This document shows, piece by piece, positions 52,878 through 63,700 of a stretch of 64,000 bases of DNA. The notes under the pieces were generated by a model, which was not told the origin of the DNA, did not search any database, and saw nothing but the letters and a program-made list of their open reading frames with translations. The position numbers were made by a program, and so were the translations under genes. Within the stretch, counting starts at the first letter, position 1, and each line of letters starts with the position of its first letter. Source of the DNA: Niabella drilacis (GTDB lineage: Bacteria > Bacteroidota > Bacteroidia > Chitinophagales > Chitinophagaceae); NCBI RefSeq assembly GCF_900101395.1, contig NZ_FMZO01000002.1, forward strand, positions 199,840 to 263,839, written 5' to 3'.

Positions 52878-55028
52878 ATGAATTTTATGAAGCAGCACTC
52901 CATCGTACTTTTTATCCTTTTAATCCTGATCTCCTGTAATATGCCCGGCAAAGCACCCGACAAAACAGACACTGCAAACGGCGGAAACCCGCTGTTGGAA
53001 GAGAGTACACTTCCATACCAGACCATTCCTTTTGATAAAATAAAAGAGAGCGATTTTGAGCCCGCTTTTGAAATGGGGATGCGGCAGGAGATGGAGGAGG
53101 TGGACAGCATTGTTAATAACCCCGCGGCCCCGACCTTTGAGAATACCCTGGTGGCCCTGGAGCGGTCCGGGCGGCTGCTGGATCGGACCAATGCGGCTTT
53201 TAATGCGCTCACCAGCGCTAATACCAACGATCATCTCCAGCAGATCCAGGAAGCCATGGCTCCCCGGCTTTCCGCGCACTCGGACTCTGTTTTTATGAAT
53301 GCCCGGTTATACGAAAAGGTAGCTGCTATCTACAAACAGCTGAACAAGCTGCCGCTTGACCCGGAATCCAAACGGCTGGTGGAATACTATCATCAAAAGT
53401 TTGTAATGAACGGGGCTGCTCTTCCTGATTCCGGTAAAACACAGCTGAAGAAGCTGAATGAGGAAGAAGCTACCTTAAGCACAAAGTTCAGCAACCAGTT
53501 ACTGGCAGCAGCAAAAGCGGGTGCCTTGGTGGTGGATAGCCGGGAAGAGCTGGCCGGGTTGCCGGATGCGGAGATCCAGGCCGCCGGTGAGGCCGCAAAG
53601 CGTAATAACCAGGAAGGCAAATACCAGATAGCATTGATCAATACTACCCAGCAACCCGCGCTTCAATCCCTCAGCAACCGGGCAACCCGGCAACGGCTGT
53701 TTGAAGCGTCCTGGACAAGGGCCGAAAAAGGGGATTCCAATGACACCCGTAAAAATATCCTGCGAATAGCAGCCATAAGGAAGGAAAAAGCCCGGATACT
53801 GGGCTTCCCCGACTATGCTGCGTGGAAATTGCAGGACCAGATGGCCAAGACACCCGAGGCCGTGAACGCATTTTTAAGCAGGCTGATCCCGGTGGCGCTG
53901 GCGAAGGCTGCTGCTGAGGCGGAAGATATCAAGGCCGTAAAGACGGGGGAAAAAGATACGGCTGCACTGGCTCCGTATGATTGGGATTTTTACTCCGAAA
54001 AAGTACGGAAAGCAAAATATGACCTGGACGAGTCAGCGGTAAAACCCTATTTTGTGCTGGACAGCGTTTTGAAGAACGGCGTATTCTATGCCGCTACACA
54101 GTTGTACGGCATTACTTTTAAAGAAAGGAAAGACCTGCCGGTATACCAGGAGGATGTAAAAGTGTACGAGGTGTTTGACAAGGATGGTACCCCCATGGCC
54201 CTGTTTTACTGCGATTACTTCAAACGCGATAATAAGAATGGCGGGGCCTGGATGGATAATTTTGTAACCCAGTCCAGGCTCTTTCATACAAAGCCGGTGA
54301 TCGTGAACGTATGCAACTTTGCCAAACCGGTTCAGGGACAGCCGGCTTTATTGAGTTTTGATGATGTTACAACCATGTTCCATGAGTTTGGTCACGCCCT
54401 GCACGGCCTGTTTGCAAGTCAAACATATCCCTCCCTTTCCGGAACAAGCGTATCCCGGGATTTCGTGGAAATGCCTTCGCAATTCAACGAACACTGGGCA
54501 CTGGATTCAACGGTGTTAAAGAACTACGCCCGGAACTATAAGACCGGCGAAACGATTCCGCAGGCCCTGGTCGATAAGATCAGGAGCGCTGCAACCTTTA
54601 ACCAGGGGTATGCCATGACCGAGCTGCTGGCCGCTGCAAAGCTGGATATGCAATGGCACCTGCTTTCTTCCGGGGATAGCGCGGTTACTGATGTGGACCG
54701 CTTTGAGCAGGAAGCCCTCCGGAAAAACGGGATCTATGTTTCGTATGTTCCGCCACGTTACCGCTCCTCTTACTTTTTGCATATCTGGGCCAACGGCTAT
54801 TCTGCGGGCTACTACGCCTACAGCTGGGCCGAGATGCTGGATCATGATGCCTATGCCTGGTTTAAAGAGAACGGCGGCTTAAAAAGAGAGAACGGGCAAC
54901 GGTTCCGTGATATGGTGCTTTCCAAAGGGAATTCTGAAGACCTGGCTGCGATGTATAAGGCATTCCGGGGCAAAGATCCCAGTATTACTCCCTTGCTGGA
55001 AAACAGGGGGTTGGTTCCGGGGAAATAG
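52878..55028 (+). CDS. M3 family metallopeptidase (peptidyl-dipeptidase Dcp type), lipoprotein
   Basis: A zinc peptidase of 716 residues that removes dipeptides from oligopeptides. The signature HEFGHALHG gives zinc ligands His502 and His506 with catalytic Glu503; the third ligand is Glu531 in FVEMPSQFNEHW. The motif YVPPRYRSSYFLHIWANGYSAGYYAY near the C-terminus is typical of Dcp/oligopeptidase A. Unlike E. coli Dcp, which is cytosolic, it begins with a lipoprotein signal ending at Cys20 (LILISCNMPG), so it should be membrane-anchored outside the cytoplasm. The ATG at 52887 is an alternative start. It is separate from the signalling cluster (81 bp) and ends at a bidirectional terminator. Confidence 0.95.
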   Translation: MNFMKQHSIVLFILLILISCNMPGKAPDKTDTANGGNPLLEESTLPYQTIPFDKIKESDFEPAFEMGMRQEMEEVDSIVNNPAAPTFENTLVALERSGRLLDRTNAAFNALTSANTNDHLQQIQEAMAPRLSAHSDSVFMNARLYEKVAAIYKQLNKLPLDPESKRLVEYYHQKFVMNGAALPDSGKTQLKKLNEEEATLSTKFSNQLLAAAKAGALVVDSREELAGLPDAEIQAAGEAAKRNNQEGKYQIALINTTQQPALQSLSNRATRQRLFEASWTRAEKGDSNDTRKNILRIAAIRKEKARILGFPDYAAWKLQDQMAKTPEAVNAFLSRLIPVALAKAAAEAEDIKAVKTGEKDTAALAPYDWDFYSEKVRKAKYDLDESAVKPYFVLDSVLKNGVFYAATQLYGITFKERKDLPVYQEDVKVYEVFDKDGTPMALFYCDYFKRDNKNGGAWMDNFVTQSRLFHTKPVIVNVCNFAKPVQGQPALLSFDDVTTMFHEFGHALHGLFASQTYPSLSGTSVSRDFVEMPSQFNEHWALDSTVLKNYARNYKTGETIPQALVDKIRSAATFNQGYAMTELLAAAKLDMQWHLLSSGDSAVTDVDRFEQEALRKNGIYVSYVPPRYRSSYFLHIWANGYSAGYYAYSWAEMLDHDAYAWFKENGGLKRENGQRFRDMVLSKGNSEDLAAMYKAFRGKDPSITPLLENRGLVPGK

Positions 55029-55147
55029 CCGCAGAGATCCCGGCGGGTCTTTCGGCGAACATTTTGCTTCCCATTATGCGCGTGTGTAATGCCGGCGTCG
55101 CTTACAGCGTTTCCTTTATAAAGTGCATGTTGAATGGGCATAAAGTA

Positions 55148-55189
55148 AAAAGAGGCGTTATCAGGATCACTTTTGATAACGCCTCTTTT
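55148..55189. terminator. Bidirectional terminator between M3 peptidase and GH29 genes
   Basis: A 15-bp perfect stem (AAAAGAGGCGTTATC, 55148-55162, with 55175-55189) around a 12-nt loop, with A/T-rich ends on both strands. It stands between convergent genes and serves both. Confidence 0.9.
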
Positions 55190-55222
55190 ACAGGTGGTAA
55201 AAGCGCTTGTTTCGGGACTGTA

Positions 55223-56653
55223 TTAACTCTTTAAGACCACTTTGAACACGCGTACATTAACCGCTTCATTTTTTAGCCCCGGCAAAGGCAGGACCAATGC
55301 TTCTGCTTTTTGGTTCCATTTTATTTTTTTACCCGAGCCCAGTAATGAAACTGCGCTTATTTTTTGCCCCGATATCTTTCCCAGGGCTTTTACAGCCATT
55401 TTTTTCCCGGTAATGCTATTGGCAAAGATATAGACGATATCTTTTTTTGCGGTAAACCGTATTTCGGGAAATATGCGTTTCGATGTGGCGTCGTTCAGCA
55501 CATCCTGCATGGAACTGCCGGCGGCTGTAGGCCCGGTGAAAGTAATGGTATCCGGGATTTCGCCTGCTGTTTTCCACGGCTTCGTCCCATAAATAGCTTC
55601 GCCGTTTATCCGCATCCATTTTCCTAATACGGATAACCTTTTGATCGCATGGTCCGGAAAGCTGCCATCGCCTTTGGGGCCTACATTCAGCAAATAATTG
55701 CCTCCCTTGCTCACGATCTCTGTTAGCTGGCGCACGAGCAGCTCGGGGCTTTTCCATACAGAATCATACCTGTTATAGCCCCACATACCGCTCATGGTAA
55801 TACAGGACTCCCAGGGCCGGGTACGGATGGTATTACCGATCTCCTGCTCCATTACTGCATAATCGCCAAAGCCGCCCCCGATCCTGTTGTTTACGATACA
55901 ATGTGGCTGAATGGACAGTACCAGCTTTTTTAGTTCTTCACTTTGCCTGGGAGTAACCAGCTCATACGTATCAAACCAGACGATCCCTATGTCGCCATAC
56001 TGTGTCAGTAATTCCCGCAGCTGTGGCTTTACCTTCCGTTCAATATAGCGGCTTAATACTTTGGCCGCTTCATCAGGATAATCCCAGGTATTGCTCCTGC
56101 CGCCTTTTACCGGCCAGTTGGTGGGTACATCAGGATCCTGCCAGTCCCTGCCAAGCGAATAGTATACGCAAAACTTCAGATCGTACTTCCGGCAGGCCGC
56201 GGCAATATCTTTGAGCGGATCTCTGGCAAAAGGGGTTTGCTTTACAATATTATAATCGCTTGAAGGGGAGTTGTACATGGCAAAACCATCATGGTGTTTG
56301 GCCGTAATGACCACGTACTTCATACCCGCATCCCTGGCCATGCGCACCCAGGCGTCTGCATCAAATTTTTGCGGGTCAAAGCGGCTGCCCAGTACGGAGC
56401 CGTATTCTCTCCAGGGGATTTTTTCGTACAGCATAAAATGCTCATTGCCCCGGTACGGCTTCCCCTTCCAGTCGCCTCCGGCTTCGGAATAGAGTCCCCA
56501 GTGTAAAAATATACCAAACCGGGCGTCCGTCCACCATTGCATCCGCTTTTCCCGGGCTTCGGGCGTTTCCGGTGTTGTTGTTTGGGCTGCCGCTTTTACA
56601 AATAAAAAAAGGATAACGGCAAACACGGCAAGGTTTCTATACTTCATCTGCAA
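55223..56653 (-). CDS. Alpha-L-fucosidase, glycoside hydrolase family 29
   Basis: GH29 enzymes release alpha-linked L-fucose with a retaining mechanism. The 476 residues start with a signal peptide (about 1-23; cleavage near AAAQ). The barrel motifs are WWTDARFGIFLHWGLYSEAG (40-59), VITAKHHDGFAMYNS (115-129) and GIVWFDTYEL. The nucleophile is Asp228 in WFDTYE. The acid/base Glu cannot be fixed by eye, because it varies between GH29 subfamilies. The C-terminal beta domain (about 370-476) is short. It is the last gene of PUL-2 on the minus strand, 48 bp after the DUF4998 gene, so it is co-transcribed with the SusCD genes. Fucose removal would complement the hexosaminidase of PUL-1. Confidence 0.95.
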   Translation of the reverse strand: MQMKYRNLAVFAVILFLFVKAAAQTTTPETPEAREKRMQWWTDARFGIFLHWGLYSEAGGDWKGKPYRGNEHFMLYEKIPWREYGSVLGSRFDPQKFDADAWVRMARDAGMKYVVITAKHHDGFAMYNSPSSDYNIVKQTPFARDPLKDIAAACRKYDLKFCVYYSLGRDWQDPDVPTNWPVKGGRSNTWDYPDEAAKVLSRYIERKVKPQLRELLTQYGDIGIVWFDTYELVTPRQSEELKKLVLSIQPHCIVNNRIGGGFGDYAVMEQEIGNTIRTRPWESCITMSGMWGYNRYDSVWKSPELLVRQLTEIVSKGGNYLLNVGPKGDGSFPDHAIKRLSVLGKWMRINGEAIYGTKPWKTAGEIPDTITFTGPTAAGSSMQDVLNDATSKRIFPEIRFTAKKDIVYIFANSITGKKMAVKALGKISGQKISAVSLLGSGKKIKWNQKAEALVLPLPGLKNEAVNVRVFKVVLKS

Positions 56654-56701
56654 GGGTTCTTTATAAACGATTTCAATGGATCAATATTGCCCCGGGCTTC
56701 A

Positions 56702-57454
56702 TTATTGCAGGGCAATCGAAAGGCTTCCGTTTGCGGCCTGTACAATTTTTAATGAGTCCTTACCGCGTACGGGGGTATACATTTCATCAGTATACCTGTT
56801 GGGTTTATAAAAAGAAAGATAATATACCCATGTATTGATTTTGAAACCGGGCAGGAGCATTTTTGCATTCCTGTTGTCAATCTCAGTGATGCGGGCATTG
56901 CCCGACAGGTCGGTCCAGTAGATCTCGGTCTTTACATTTACCGTATCAACAATTCCTTTAAAGGCCAGGTAAACCGAGTCCATCGGTATCTTATTGGAAA
57001 CCTTGGCAGCAGCTGCAACGCCCGTTACGGGCCTGTTATTGAGCCCTGCCAGGTATACATCGCCGATACTGCGCACGTTGCTTAAATAAATGGCTTTGGA
57101 ATAAGTACCGTTGCTGTAAACGGACTGGATGGTGAAATTATTTACCATATAATCCGGGATATTGGGAATGGTCAGTTTTATAAATGACCCGGGGTCATTG
57201 GATGTTGCCGGAAACCGTAAGGAATCGGCTTTATTGTTCCAGTAAACCACGTATTCCGTAACCCGGGGATCGGGGCTGGGGTTAAACCTGAAGGTGACCT
57301 GGTGATATTGCGGCTGAATGACCACGTTCTGGGGCGCCCCCGGGTAATTGATCTCATCATTACCCAGGTATTTCCTGTATTCCGTAGGTTTATTACAGGC
57401 ATAGATAACAGCCATGATCATTACTGTGCCCAGCAATATATATTTACCTCTCAT
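56702..57454 (-). CDS. DUF4998 lipoprotein
   Basis: A 250-residue lipoprotein with the signal ending at Cys20 (MIMAVIYACNKP). DUF4998 is recognised from VTFRFNPSPDPRVTEYVVYW, VNNFTIQSVYSNGTYSK and RSIGDVYLAGL, closely matching the PUL-1 counterpart at 14050-15159. It lacks the discoidin module that ends that protein, and stops after the DUF4998 region. It lies between the DUF4959/DUF5000 lipoprotein and the fucosidase, in the operon. Likely a surface glycan-binding or assembly component; the molecular role is unknown. Confidence 0.82.
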   Translation of the reverse strand: MRGKYILLGTVMIMAVIYACNKPTEYRKYLGNDEINYPGAPQNVVIQPQYHQVTFRFNPSPDPRVTEYVVYWNNKADSLRFPATSNDPGSFIKLTIPNIPDYMVNNFTIQSVYSNGTYSKAIYLSNVRSIGDVYLAGLNNRPVTGVAAAAKVSNKIPMDSVYLAFKGIVDTVNVKTEIYWTDLSGNARITEIDNRNAKMLLPGFKINTWVYYLSFYKPNRYTDEMYTPVRGKDSLKIVQAANGSLSIALQ

Positions 57455-57499
57455 TTTATTTTCTTTTAATAGTATTGTTAAGAATGTATGCTCCTGCTT

Positions 57500-58741
57500 T
57501 TATTTTACAACCTGCCCGAAGAATATCAGCTCGTTAAAAAGACATTCTCCCATTGTTCCGTCAAAATTTTGTTCGCAGGAGAAGCGGATATACCGGACAT
57601 CAGGAATATCAAGGTCAAAATCGAATGGGAAGCCTGCATTGAGGAATGCTACGTCTGCTGCCGTAACTCCTGTGGCCTGTCCTGAAGGCTTGGGAGGGTG
57701 AAGGAACCGCCCCAGGCACACCCAGTTACCTGTAACGGTACCTTTTTCAGCACCCAATGGCAACGGCACATCCTGTGGTACTACATCGCTGCAGCCCCAG
57801 ATCGTCCATTCCATCGGGTTTTGGTTGGTCCAGGCAAATTGATTTGAAGCTCCGTTCCTGGTATATAACAGGTACCGGCTTAGGGTTCTCTTACCTCCCA
57901 GGTCAATGGTGCAGGAAACGGGGAATGCAGGAGCGCCCGTACCACGCCAGCAGTTGGCCGCATCATTATTATTGGCAAACGTATTGTTTACCAGGTTAAC
58001 TACCGGCCAGGCGGGATTGGCATCTGTAGTTAAAGCATAGGACTGCATGGTAGGATATTTCGGTAATTGTATCTCAAATATGGGTTTTATCCATTGATAA
58101 ATGGTGTCCGAGTGGTTGCCGAACTGATCCATCGTTACAAAACCCCAGTAATAGTTAAGGGAATCGTATCCGCGCACCGTGGTCGAAAGCAACGAGTCTT
58201 TGCCAAAATGTTGGGTAACGGGCTTCATTACCTGGTAGGCGGAATCATATTTTAAAATAGCAATACCCACGTTAGACCGGTTCTGGTTATTCAGCACCAC
58301 GTTAACCCCGCCAAAAGTGCTCCGGATCATCATGTCCTCTTTTACCAGCAAATAAGGAGGCCTGGTGGGGCTTACGGTGGCGCTTACAGGCTCAGAACGT
58401 ACATTGGCCCTGCTTACGGTAACCAGTTCTACCTTATAATCGGCATCCTTGGAAAAACCATCCACCACTATTTTGTTGGAGTAATAACTGGAAACGGATT
58501 GCCGCTTAACACCGGGCCGTATTTCGTAGGTAGCTTCTACATACAAAATATTATTGGAGTGGGGGAGGGTATAGGTAAGGGTAGCGGTGCCGGCATCATT
58601 TTGCACCTGTACATCCGATACGGGGCCGGGAGGGGTTTTGTCCGCAGCTACGATCTCGTTATAGCTAACGGGCTTGGTGCAGGCTACCGGCAAAAAAGCC
58701 ACCGTTAACATAATCCATATTATATTGAATATCTTTTTCAT
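57500..58741 (-). CDS. DUF4959/DUF5126/DUF5000 domain lipoprotein
   Basis: A 413-residue lipoprotein (lipobox Cys21, TVAFLPVACTKP) paralogous to 12822-14021 in PUL-1. Shared segments include the N-terminal DUF4959 (YVEATYEIRPGVKRQSVSSY), the middle DUF5126 (TVRGYDSLNYYWGFVTMDQFGNHSD) and the discoidin-like C-terminus (CTIDLGGKRTLSRYLLYTRNG, DVRYIRFSCEQNFDG). It sits in the SusE-like position and probably binds glycan at the surface. Downstream and upstream gaps of about 45 bp keep it in the operon. Confidence 0.85.
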   Translation of the reverse strand: MKKIFNIIWIMLTVAFLPVACTKPVSYNEIVAADKTPPGPVSDVQVQNDAGTATLTYTLPHSNNILYVEATYEIRPGVKRQSVSSYYSNKIVVDGFSKDADYKVELVTVSRANVRSEPVSATVSPTRPPYLLVKEDMMIRSTFGGVNVVLNNQNRSNVGIAILKYDSAYQVMKPVTQHFGKDSLLSTTVRGYDSLNYYWGFVTMDQFGNHSDTIYQWIKPIFEIQLPKYPTMQSYALTTDANPAWPVVNLVNNTFANNNDAANCWRGTGAPAFPVSCTIDLGGKRTLSRYLLYTRNGASNQFAWTNQNPMEWTIWGCSDVVPQDVPLPLGAEKGTVTGNWVCLGRFLHPPKPSGQATGVTAADVAFLNAGFPFDFDLDIPDVRYIRFSCEQNFDGTMGECLFNELIFFGQVVK

Positions 58742-58783
58742 TCTTTTGTAATTTTTAAACCAGATTTTTTTCGGACAGTGTGA

Positions 58784-60691
58784 TTACCAGTATAGATTTT
58801 GCACAATGAGCGGGTTGTTTAAAATAACCGTTTCGTCAAATGGCCAGAAATAGTTCTTCTCCGTTATATTGGGTGAGAAGAGATTGGTTAGTCTGTAAAA
58901 ATCGGATGCAGTGGTCGTGCCCCGGTAATTCCAGCCCTGGTATGGGAGCGCATTCACGGAAAGGTATTCTTTCCACCGTTTCAGGTCCCATCCAATCTCT
59001 CCCTCAAAGCAGAGCTCAATTCTTCGCTCCTGGTGTATAATACTTCTCAGCCCGTCTTTTGAAAAAGGTTTTGCCGCGTTGGAGGAGTAGGTGGCCCATG
59101 ACTGCACAACGCCCTGCAGGCCGGCTCTGAACCGCACCGAATCAATATAGCGGTATGCTTCGGCATTGGGGCCCTGGGCCTCATTCAATGCTTCCGCATA
59201 CAATAACTGCAGGTCTGCCAAACGGATAACGGGAGGATAATAGGCTACTTCTGTGAGTGAGTTTCCGTTAAAAGTGGTTTTATAATTGACCAGTTTTTTG
59301 GGCCAGTAACCGGTGTAGCTGGACACCAGGCCCGGGTATCCCTTTGCATAATTGAGGCCACTGGCATTGGCAGCGTTCTCTACGCCCATTCCATACCAGA
59401 TACCGCGGTCAAAAGCCAGGTCGGCATAGAACCGGGGTTCCCTGTTAAAATGAAGCCTGGCAGTGGGGCCACTGGCGCTGATATAGTATTTATGATCTGC
59501 ACCGGCAGTTGCGGTAGTGTACCGGCCTGCATAATCGTAGGTCTCGTCTTCATCAATAGGAACACCGTTATTGGTATAAAACAGCTCAGCCATATTTAAG
59601 GGAACAGCCACTACCGCATCCCCATCAACACTCCGGGTGGCGCTTGTTGAAGCCAGGGAAGCAAAATAGCGCTGATGCCTGTTGATAACGTTCCCCGGCC
59701 AGATCACTTCCGGGATGATGGCATTAACGGACCGGTCGAAATTAACGGGCCCCTGGATGGAAAGCAATCGCATGATCGAATCAGGGATATAATTCGTATT
59801 GTTGGTAGGCTTTACATATTTATACAGTGTGGCTCCCTGGTCTTCGCAGATATCGAGCGCCTTGCGGCAGGCTTCGGCCGCAGCGCTCCATTTGGATGCG
59901 TCGTACTCCTGGGGGAAAAGCCGGGTGCCATCTTTATTGGCCAGCGTTTTAAAATCGTTATCCCCGTTAAATAAAGGACTTGCCTGCAATACGGCTGCCT
60001 TTGCTTTAAGCGTGGCGGCCATTACCTGGGTAAACCGGCCGTATTCGGTCGAAACATCGTAAACAGCGGGTGGCAAACCGGGAAGTGCTTCATCTATTAA
60101 CGAGTAGATATACGCGAATACCGAGTCGCTTGGTGCCCTGGGCACACGTGCTTCTTCTGTTGGCGTGTATATAGGCTGATTTACTTTTACTAAAGGAACG
60201 GGTCCGTATTTTCTTACCAGCCAGTAATAATAAAAGGCCTTAAGGGTTTTGACCTCGGAGATCCACCGGGTTTTTTCATCCAGCCCTAGGTCCGGCGCAA
60301 TATTTACGTTTTCCAGGAACGTATTGCATCTTCTTATGGCCACGTAAATACCAGAAAAATCGTTTTGGATATTGGTATTGGCAGCTGTGCCATAGGGCGA
60401 TAAGTTGCCGTACAGCACCCAGAAGCCATTTACGTTGTATTCACTTCCGAAGTTGATCCCGGTAAGATTGTTCCGCATGATCAGTTCTCCTGAGCTCGTC
60501 CATCCCGGGTTATTTTCCGGCGCCTGCAGGTTCTGCATGCGCTGGTAACAGGAGAATAAATAGTTTTCCGTTTCATTTCTGTTCCTGAATGCATATTCGA
60601 TCGTAGCCACGTTGTCTGGTATAATATCCAGGTACTTTTTGCAGGAGGCTGCTATAGAGATCACCAGGCAGGCGATAATATATTTTTTCAT
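58784..60691 (-). CDS. SusD/RagB family nutrient-binding outer-membrane lipoprotein
   Basis: A 635-residue SusD protein with the lipobox Cys17 (VISIAASCKKY) followed by the same KKYLDIIPD start as its PUL-1 paralogue. SusD features are TLKAFYYYWLVRKYGPVPLV, PVIRLADLQLLYAEALNEAQ and IIHQERRIELCFEGEIGWDLKRW. It caps the SusC channel, encoded 14 bp upstream in the same transcription direction. The two SusD proteins in this window are of nearly equal length and share motifs throughout, so they arose by duplication. Confidence 0.96.
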   Translation of the reverse strand: MKKYIIACLVISIAASCKKYLDIIPDNVATIEYAFRNRNETENYLFSCYQRMQNLQAPENNPGWTSSGELIMRNNLTGINFGSEYNVNGFWVLYGNLSPYGTAANTNIQNDFSGIYVAIRRCNTFLENVNIAPDLGLDEKTRWISEVKTLKAFYYYWLVRKYGPVPLVKVNQPIYTPTEEARVPRAPSDSVFAYIYSLIDEALPGLPPAVYDVSTEYGRFTQVMAATLKAKAAVLQASPLFNGDNDFKTLANKDGTRLFPQEYDASKWSAAAEACRKALDICEDQGATLYKYVKPTNNTNYIPDSIMRLLSIQGPVNFDRSVNAIIPEVIWPGNVINRHQRYFASLASTSATRSVDGDAVVAVPLNMAELFYTNNGVPIDEDETYDYAGRYTTATAGADHKYYISASGPTARLHFNREPRFYADLAFDRGIWYGMGVENAANASGLNYAKGYPGLVSSYTGYWPKKLVNYKTTFNGNSLTEVAYYPPVIRLADLQLLYAEALNEAQGPNAEAYRYIDSVRFRAGLQGVVQSWATYSSNAAKPFSKDGLRSIIHQERRIELCFEGEIGWDLKRWKEYLSVNALPYQGWNYRGTTTASDFYRLTNLFSPNITEKNYFWPFDETVILNNPLIVQNLYW

Positions 60692-60705
60692 ACACTGACT
60701 ATAAA

Positions 60706-63700
60706 TTAGTTTATACTTATTTGTGCACCAATATTTAATACTTTCTGAATGGGGTAGGCAAAGCCGTTACCTCCCTGTTCCACATCCCACAGCTTAAACC
60801 CGCTGATCGTGAATAAATTCATGCCGCTGGCATACAGCCTGCAACTTTTGATCCGGAGCCTTTGTAACAGGTTACCCGGTAAGGAGTATCCGGCTTCTAC
60901 ACTTTTTAATCTTAAGAATGAACCATTACGCATCCACCAGGTACTGGTTTGCAGGTTGTTGGTGATTTGATTGGAGGAGGTTCCAAAGCGGGGATATAAG
61001 GCATACAGGTTCCTGTCCGACTCTGACCAGTGATCATCGGCAAAAGCTTCTAACAGGAGCGTGGTGCTGGCCGGCGCTCCTCCTCCCATAAACGGGCTAA
61101 CGGCGCCGGGGTTTATAAAGAGACTTGTCTTGGCATTCCCCTGGAAAAAGAAGGCGATATCAAACTGTTTGATCCTGCTGCTTAAGCCAAAACCGTAAGT
61201 GACCTGGGGTGTTGTGGGATCGCCGATCGGCACCATATCGGCTGTTGTTATTTGCCCATCGCCGTTCACATCACGATACTTGATGTCGCCGCCCATGGTT
61301 CCTGCAAACTGGGAGGGGGAATTGGCTACCTCCTGGTCATCCACAAACAATCGCTCAGCAATATAGCCGTACCGCTGGTTAATGAGGGCCCCCGTTTTGC
61401 GACGCCAGGGCTCTCCCGGATAATCGGGCTCTTCGTTAAATATATATTTTGACTGTGTTGCTGTAAGGTTGGCCCTGCCGGCGATCATAATATCCTTGGC
61501 TACCATGGTACTGTAATCCAGGGAAAGATCCAGCCCCCTGGATTCGGCCTTCCCGAGATTGGCTCCGATACCTGTTTCCAAACCCATGGATGCGATCGGA
61601 AGTCTTGTCTGGTAAATATTATCGCGTTTTTGTTTGTAAACCTCGATAACGGTTTTCAGATCCTTCAGGATCGTTAATTCCGCGCCCAGGCTTAGCTGGT
61701 TGGACCGCTCCCAGCTCACAAGCGGGTTGGGATAGTTGGATATGGCAACCCCGGGCCGGGTATAACCATTGGTAACGCCAAAGGAGGCTCCGTTGCCACC
61801 CGTCAGGTCAACATTGGAAAGATAGAAGAACCGGTTGCCCGAAATATTATCGTTACCGGCAAAGCCATAAGAGCCGCGTAGCTTAAAGGAGTTGATCACA
61901 TCAGCCAGGAAAGATTCCTGCCAGAACTTTTCACGGGAAAGTACCCAGGCAGCACCAACCGTTGGAAAAAAGCCAAATCGTTTTTCTTCCGAAAAGCGCT
62001 CCGAACCATTGTATCCAAAGCTGAAATCGGTGATATATCTTTTTGCATACGTATAAGTGACACTACCGGAGTAGTTCAGGTTCCTGTAGGGGAGCGTACC
62101 CTGTAAAGACCCGTCGAAAGCTCCGTTGGCAGAAGTGCTCAAAACCCTTTCCTGGCGGGCACCGATTACTTTTGCGCTGATATTATGATCAATGGCAAAG
62201 GTCTTGTCGTAACTCAGCACCCCCTGCATATACACCTGTGAGGTGACGATATTGGGAGACCTGCTGAAATCCAGGTATTCCGTTGGCTTGCTGCCATCCG
62301 TAACATTGTTCAGCCACAATAAGCTGTACTGGTCTTTAACCGCATCGTAGTTTTGCACGGCATAGTAAAAGGGATTATAGGTCCTGTTGATACTGTAGTT
62401 AGAAAACCGGGTTGTGGATATCATTCCCGAAAATTTTAGCCCCGGCAACAGCATCCTCAGATCCTGCGCAATATTAAGCTGCGCGTTAATGGTAGAACGG
62501 TAAAACTGGGAGTATCCCCTCATCAGGTTCGCATAAGGGTTAACGGAAAGCCCCCCGTTGGTATTGCCAAACAGGATATGCTTTGTGTATATGTTAGCCT
62601 GATCCGGTAAAAAATAAGCAGGAAATGCAATGGGGTCCGTATGCATCACCACATTCCACAGATCGGAAGCTCCGCTTGGATCGCTGGTTATAGGACCGTT
62701 GTACTGGTCAAAGATACCGCCCAGCAATACGGACAAAACCGTTGATTTGGTGAGGTTCATATCAATGTTTGACCGCAGCTGGTAACTCTTTAGCTTCACA
62801 TTGTTGTTAAAGTTGTTTACAGGGTCCACTTTAAGGATCCCGTTATCTACATTGTACGAACCCGATACAAAATATTTTGCGAGGTTACTGCCGCCCCGGA
62901 TATTGATATTGGCCCGCTGGTTATTGGTATACTTTTTAAACAGGAGGTCTGCCCAGTCGTTTACCGGGTAAACATAAGGGTTATACCCGGGCGCTTTATC
63001 AATGGTTTGCTGGGTAAAATAGATCTTGTCTGCGGTATACCGTTCCCCGGCATAGGGATCGCGGGTTACAGAAGCCTCATTATACATCTTCATAAAAGTA
63101 ATGGGGTCTGCAAGCTGAAGGTTTTTGGTAGGCTGCGACATGGAGTTATCAAACTGGCCGCTTACTACAGGGGTTCCGATCTTTCCTCTTTTGGTCATTA
63201 CCAGGACCACGCCATTGGCGCCGCGGGATCCATACAGGGCGGTAGCCCCTGCATCTTTCAATATAGAAAAGGATTCGATATCATTCACCTGCAGGCGCGC
63301 CAGGTCATTGGTGCTGGACTCCAGGTTATCGATAATGATCAGCGGGCTGCTGGAATAGCCAAAGGTAGTTACGCCGCGTATGAAAAATTGCGCATTGTCG
63401 TATCCTGGCTGTCCGCCCGGCTGGTAGGCGATGATGCCGGCAACTTGCCCGGCGAGGGAAGTGGTTAGATTGCTGGAAGGGATGCGCAGGTTGTCGGGGT
63501 TAACGGTAGTAACCGACCCGGTAACAGCCTCACGCATCTTCTTTTCACCGTATGCAGTGATCACGATCTCTTCTGCCCTGGTATCAGCCAGGCTTAAAAC
63601 AGCGTCAATAACGCCTGATTTGCTGACCGGGATGGTTACGGTGTTATACCCCGTATAAGATATTTCAAGTGTACCTCCTTCGTCAGGAACAGCCAGGGAA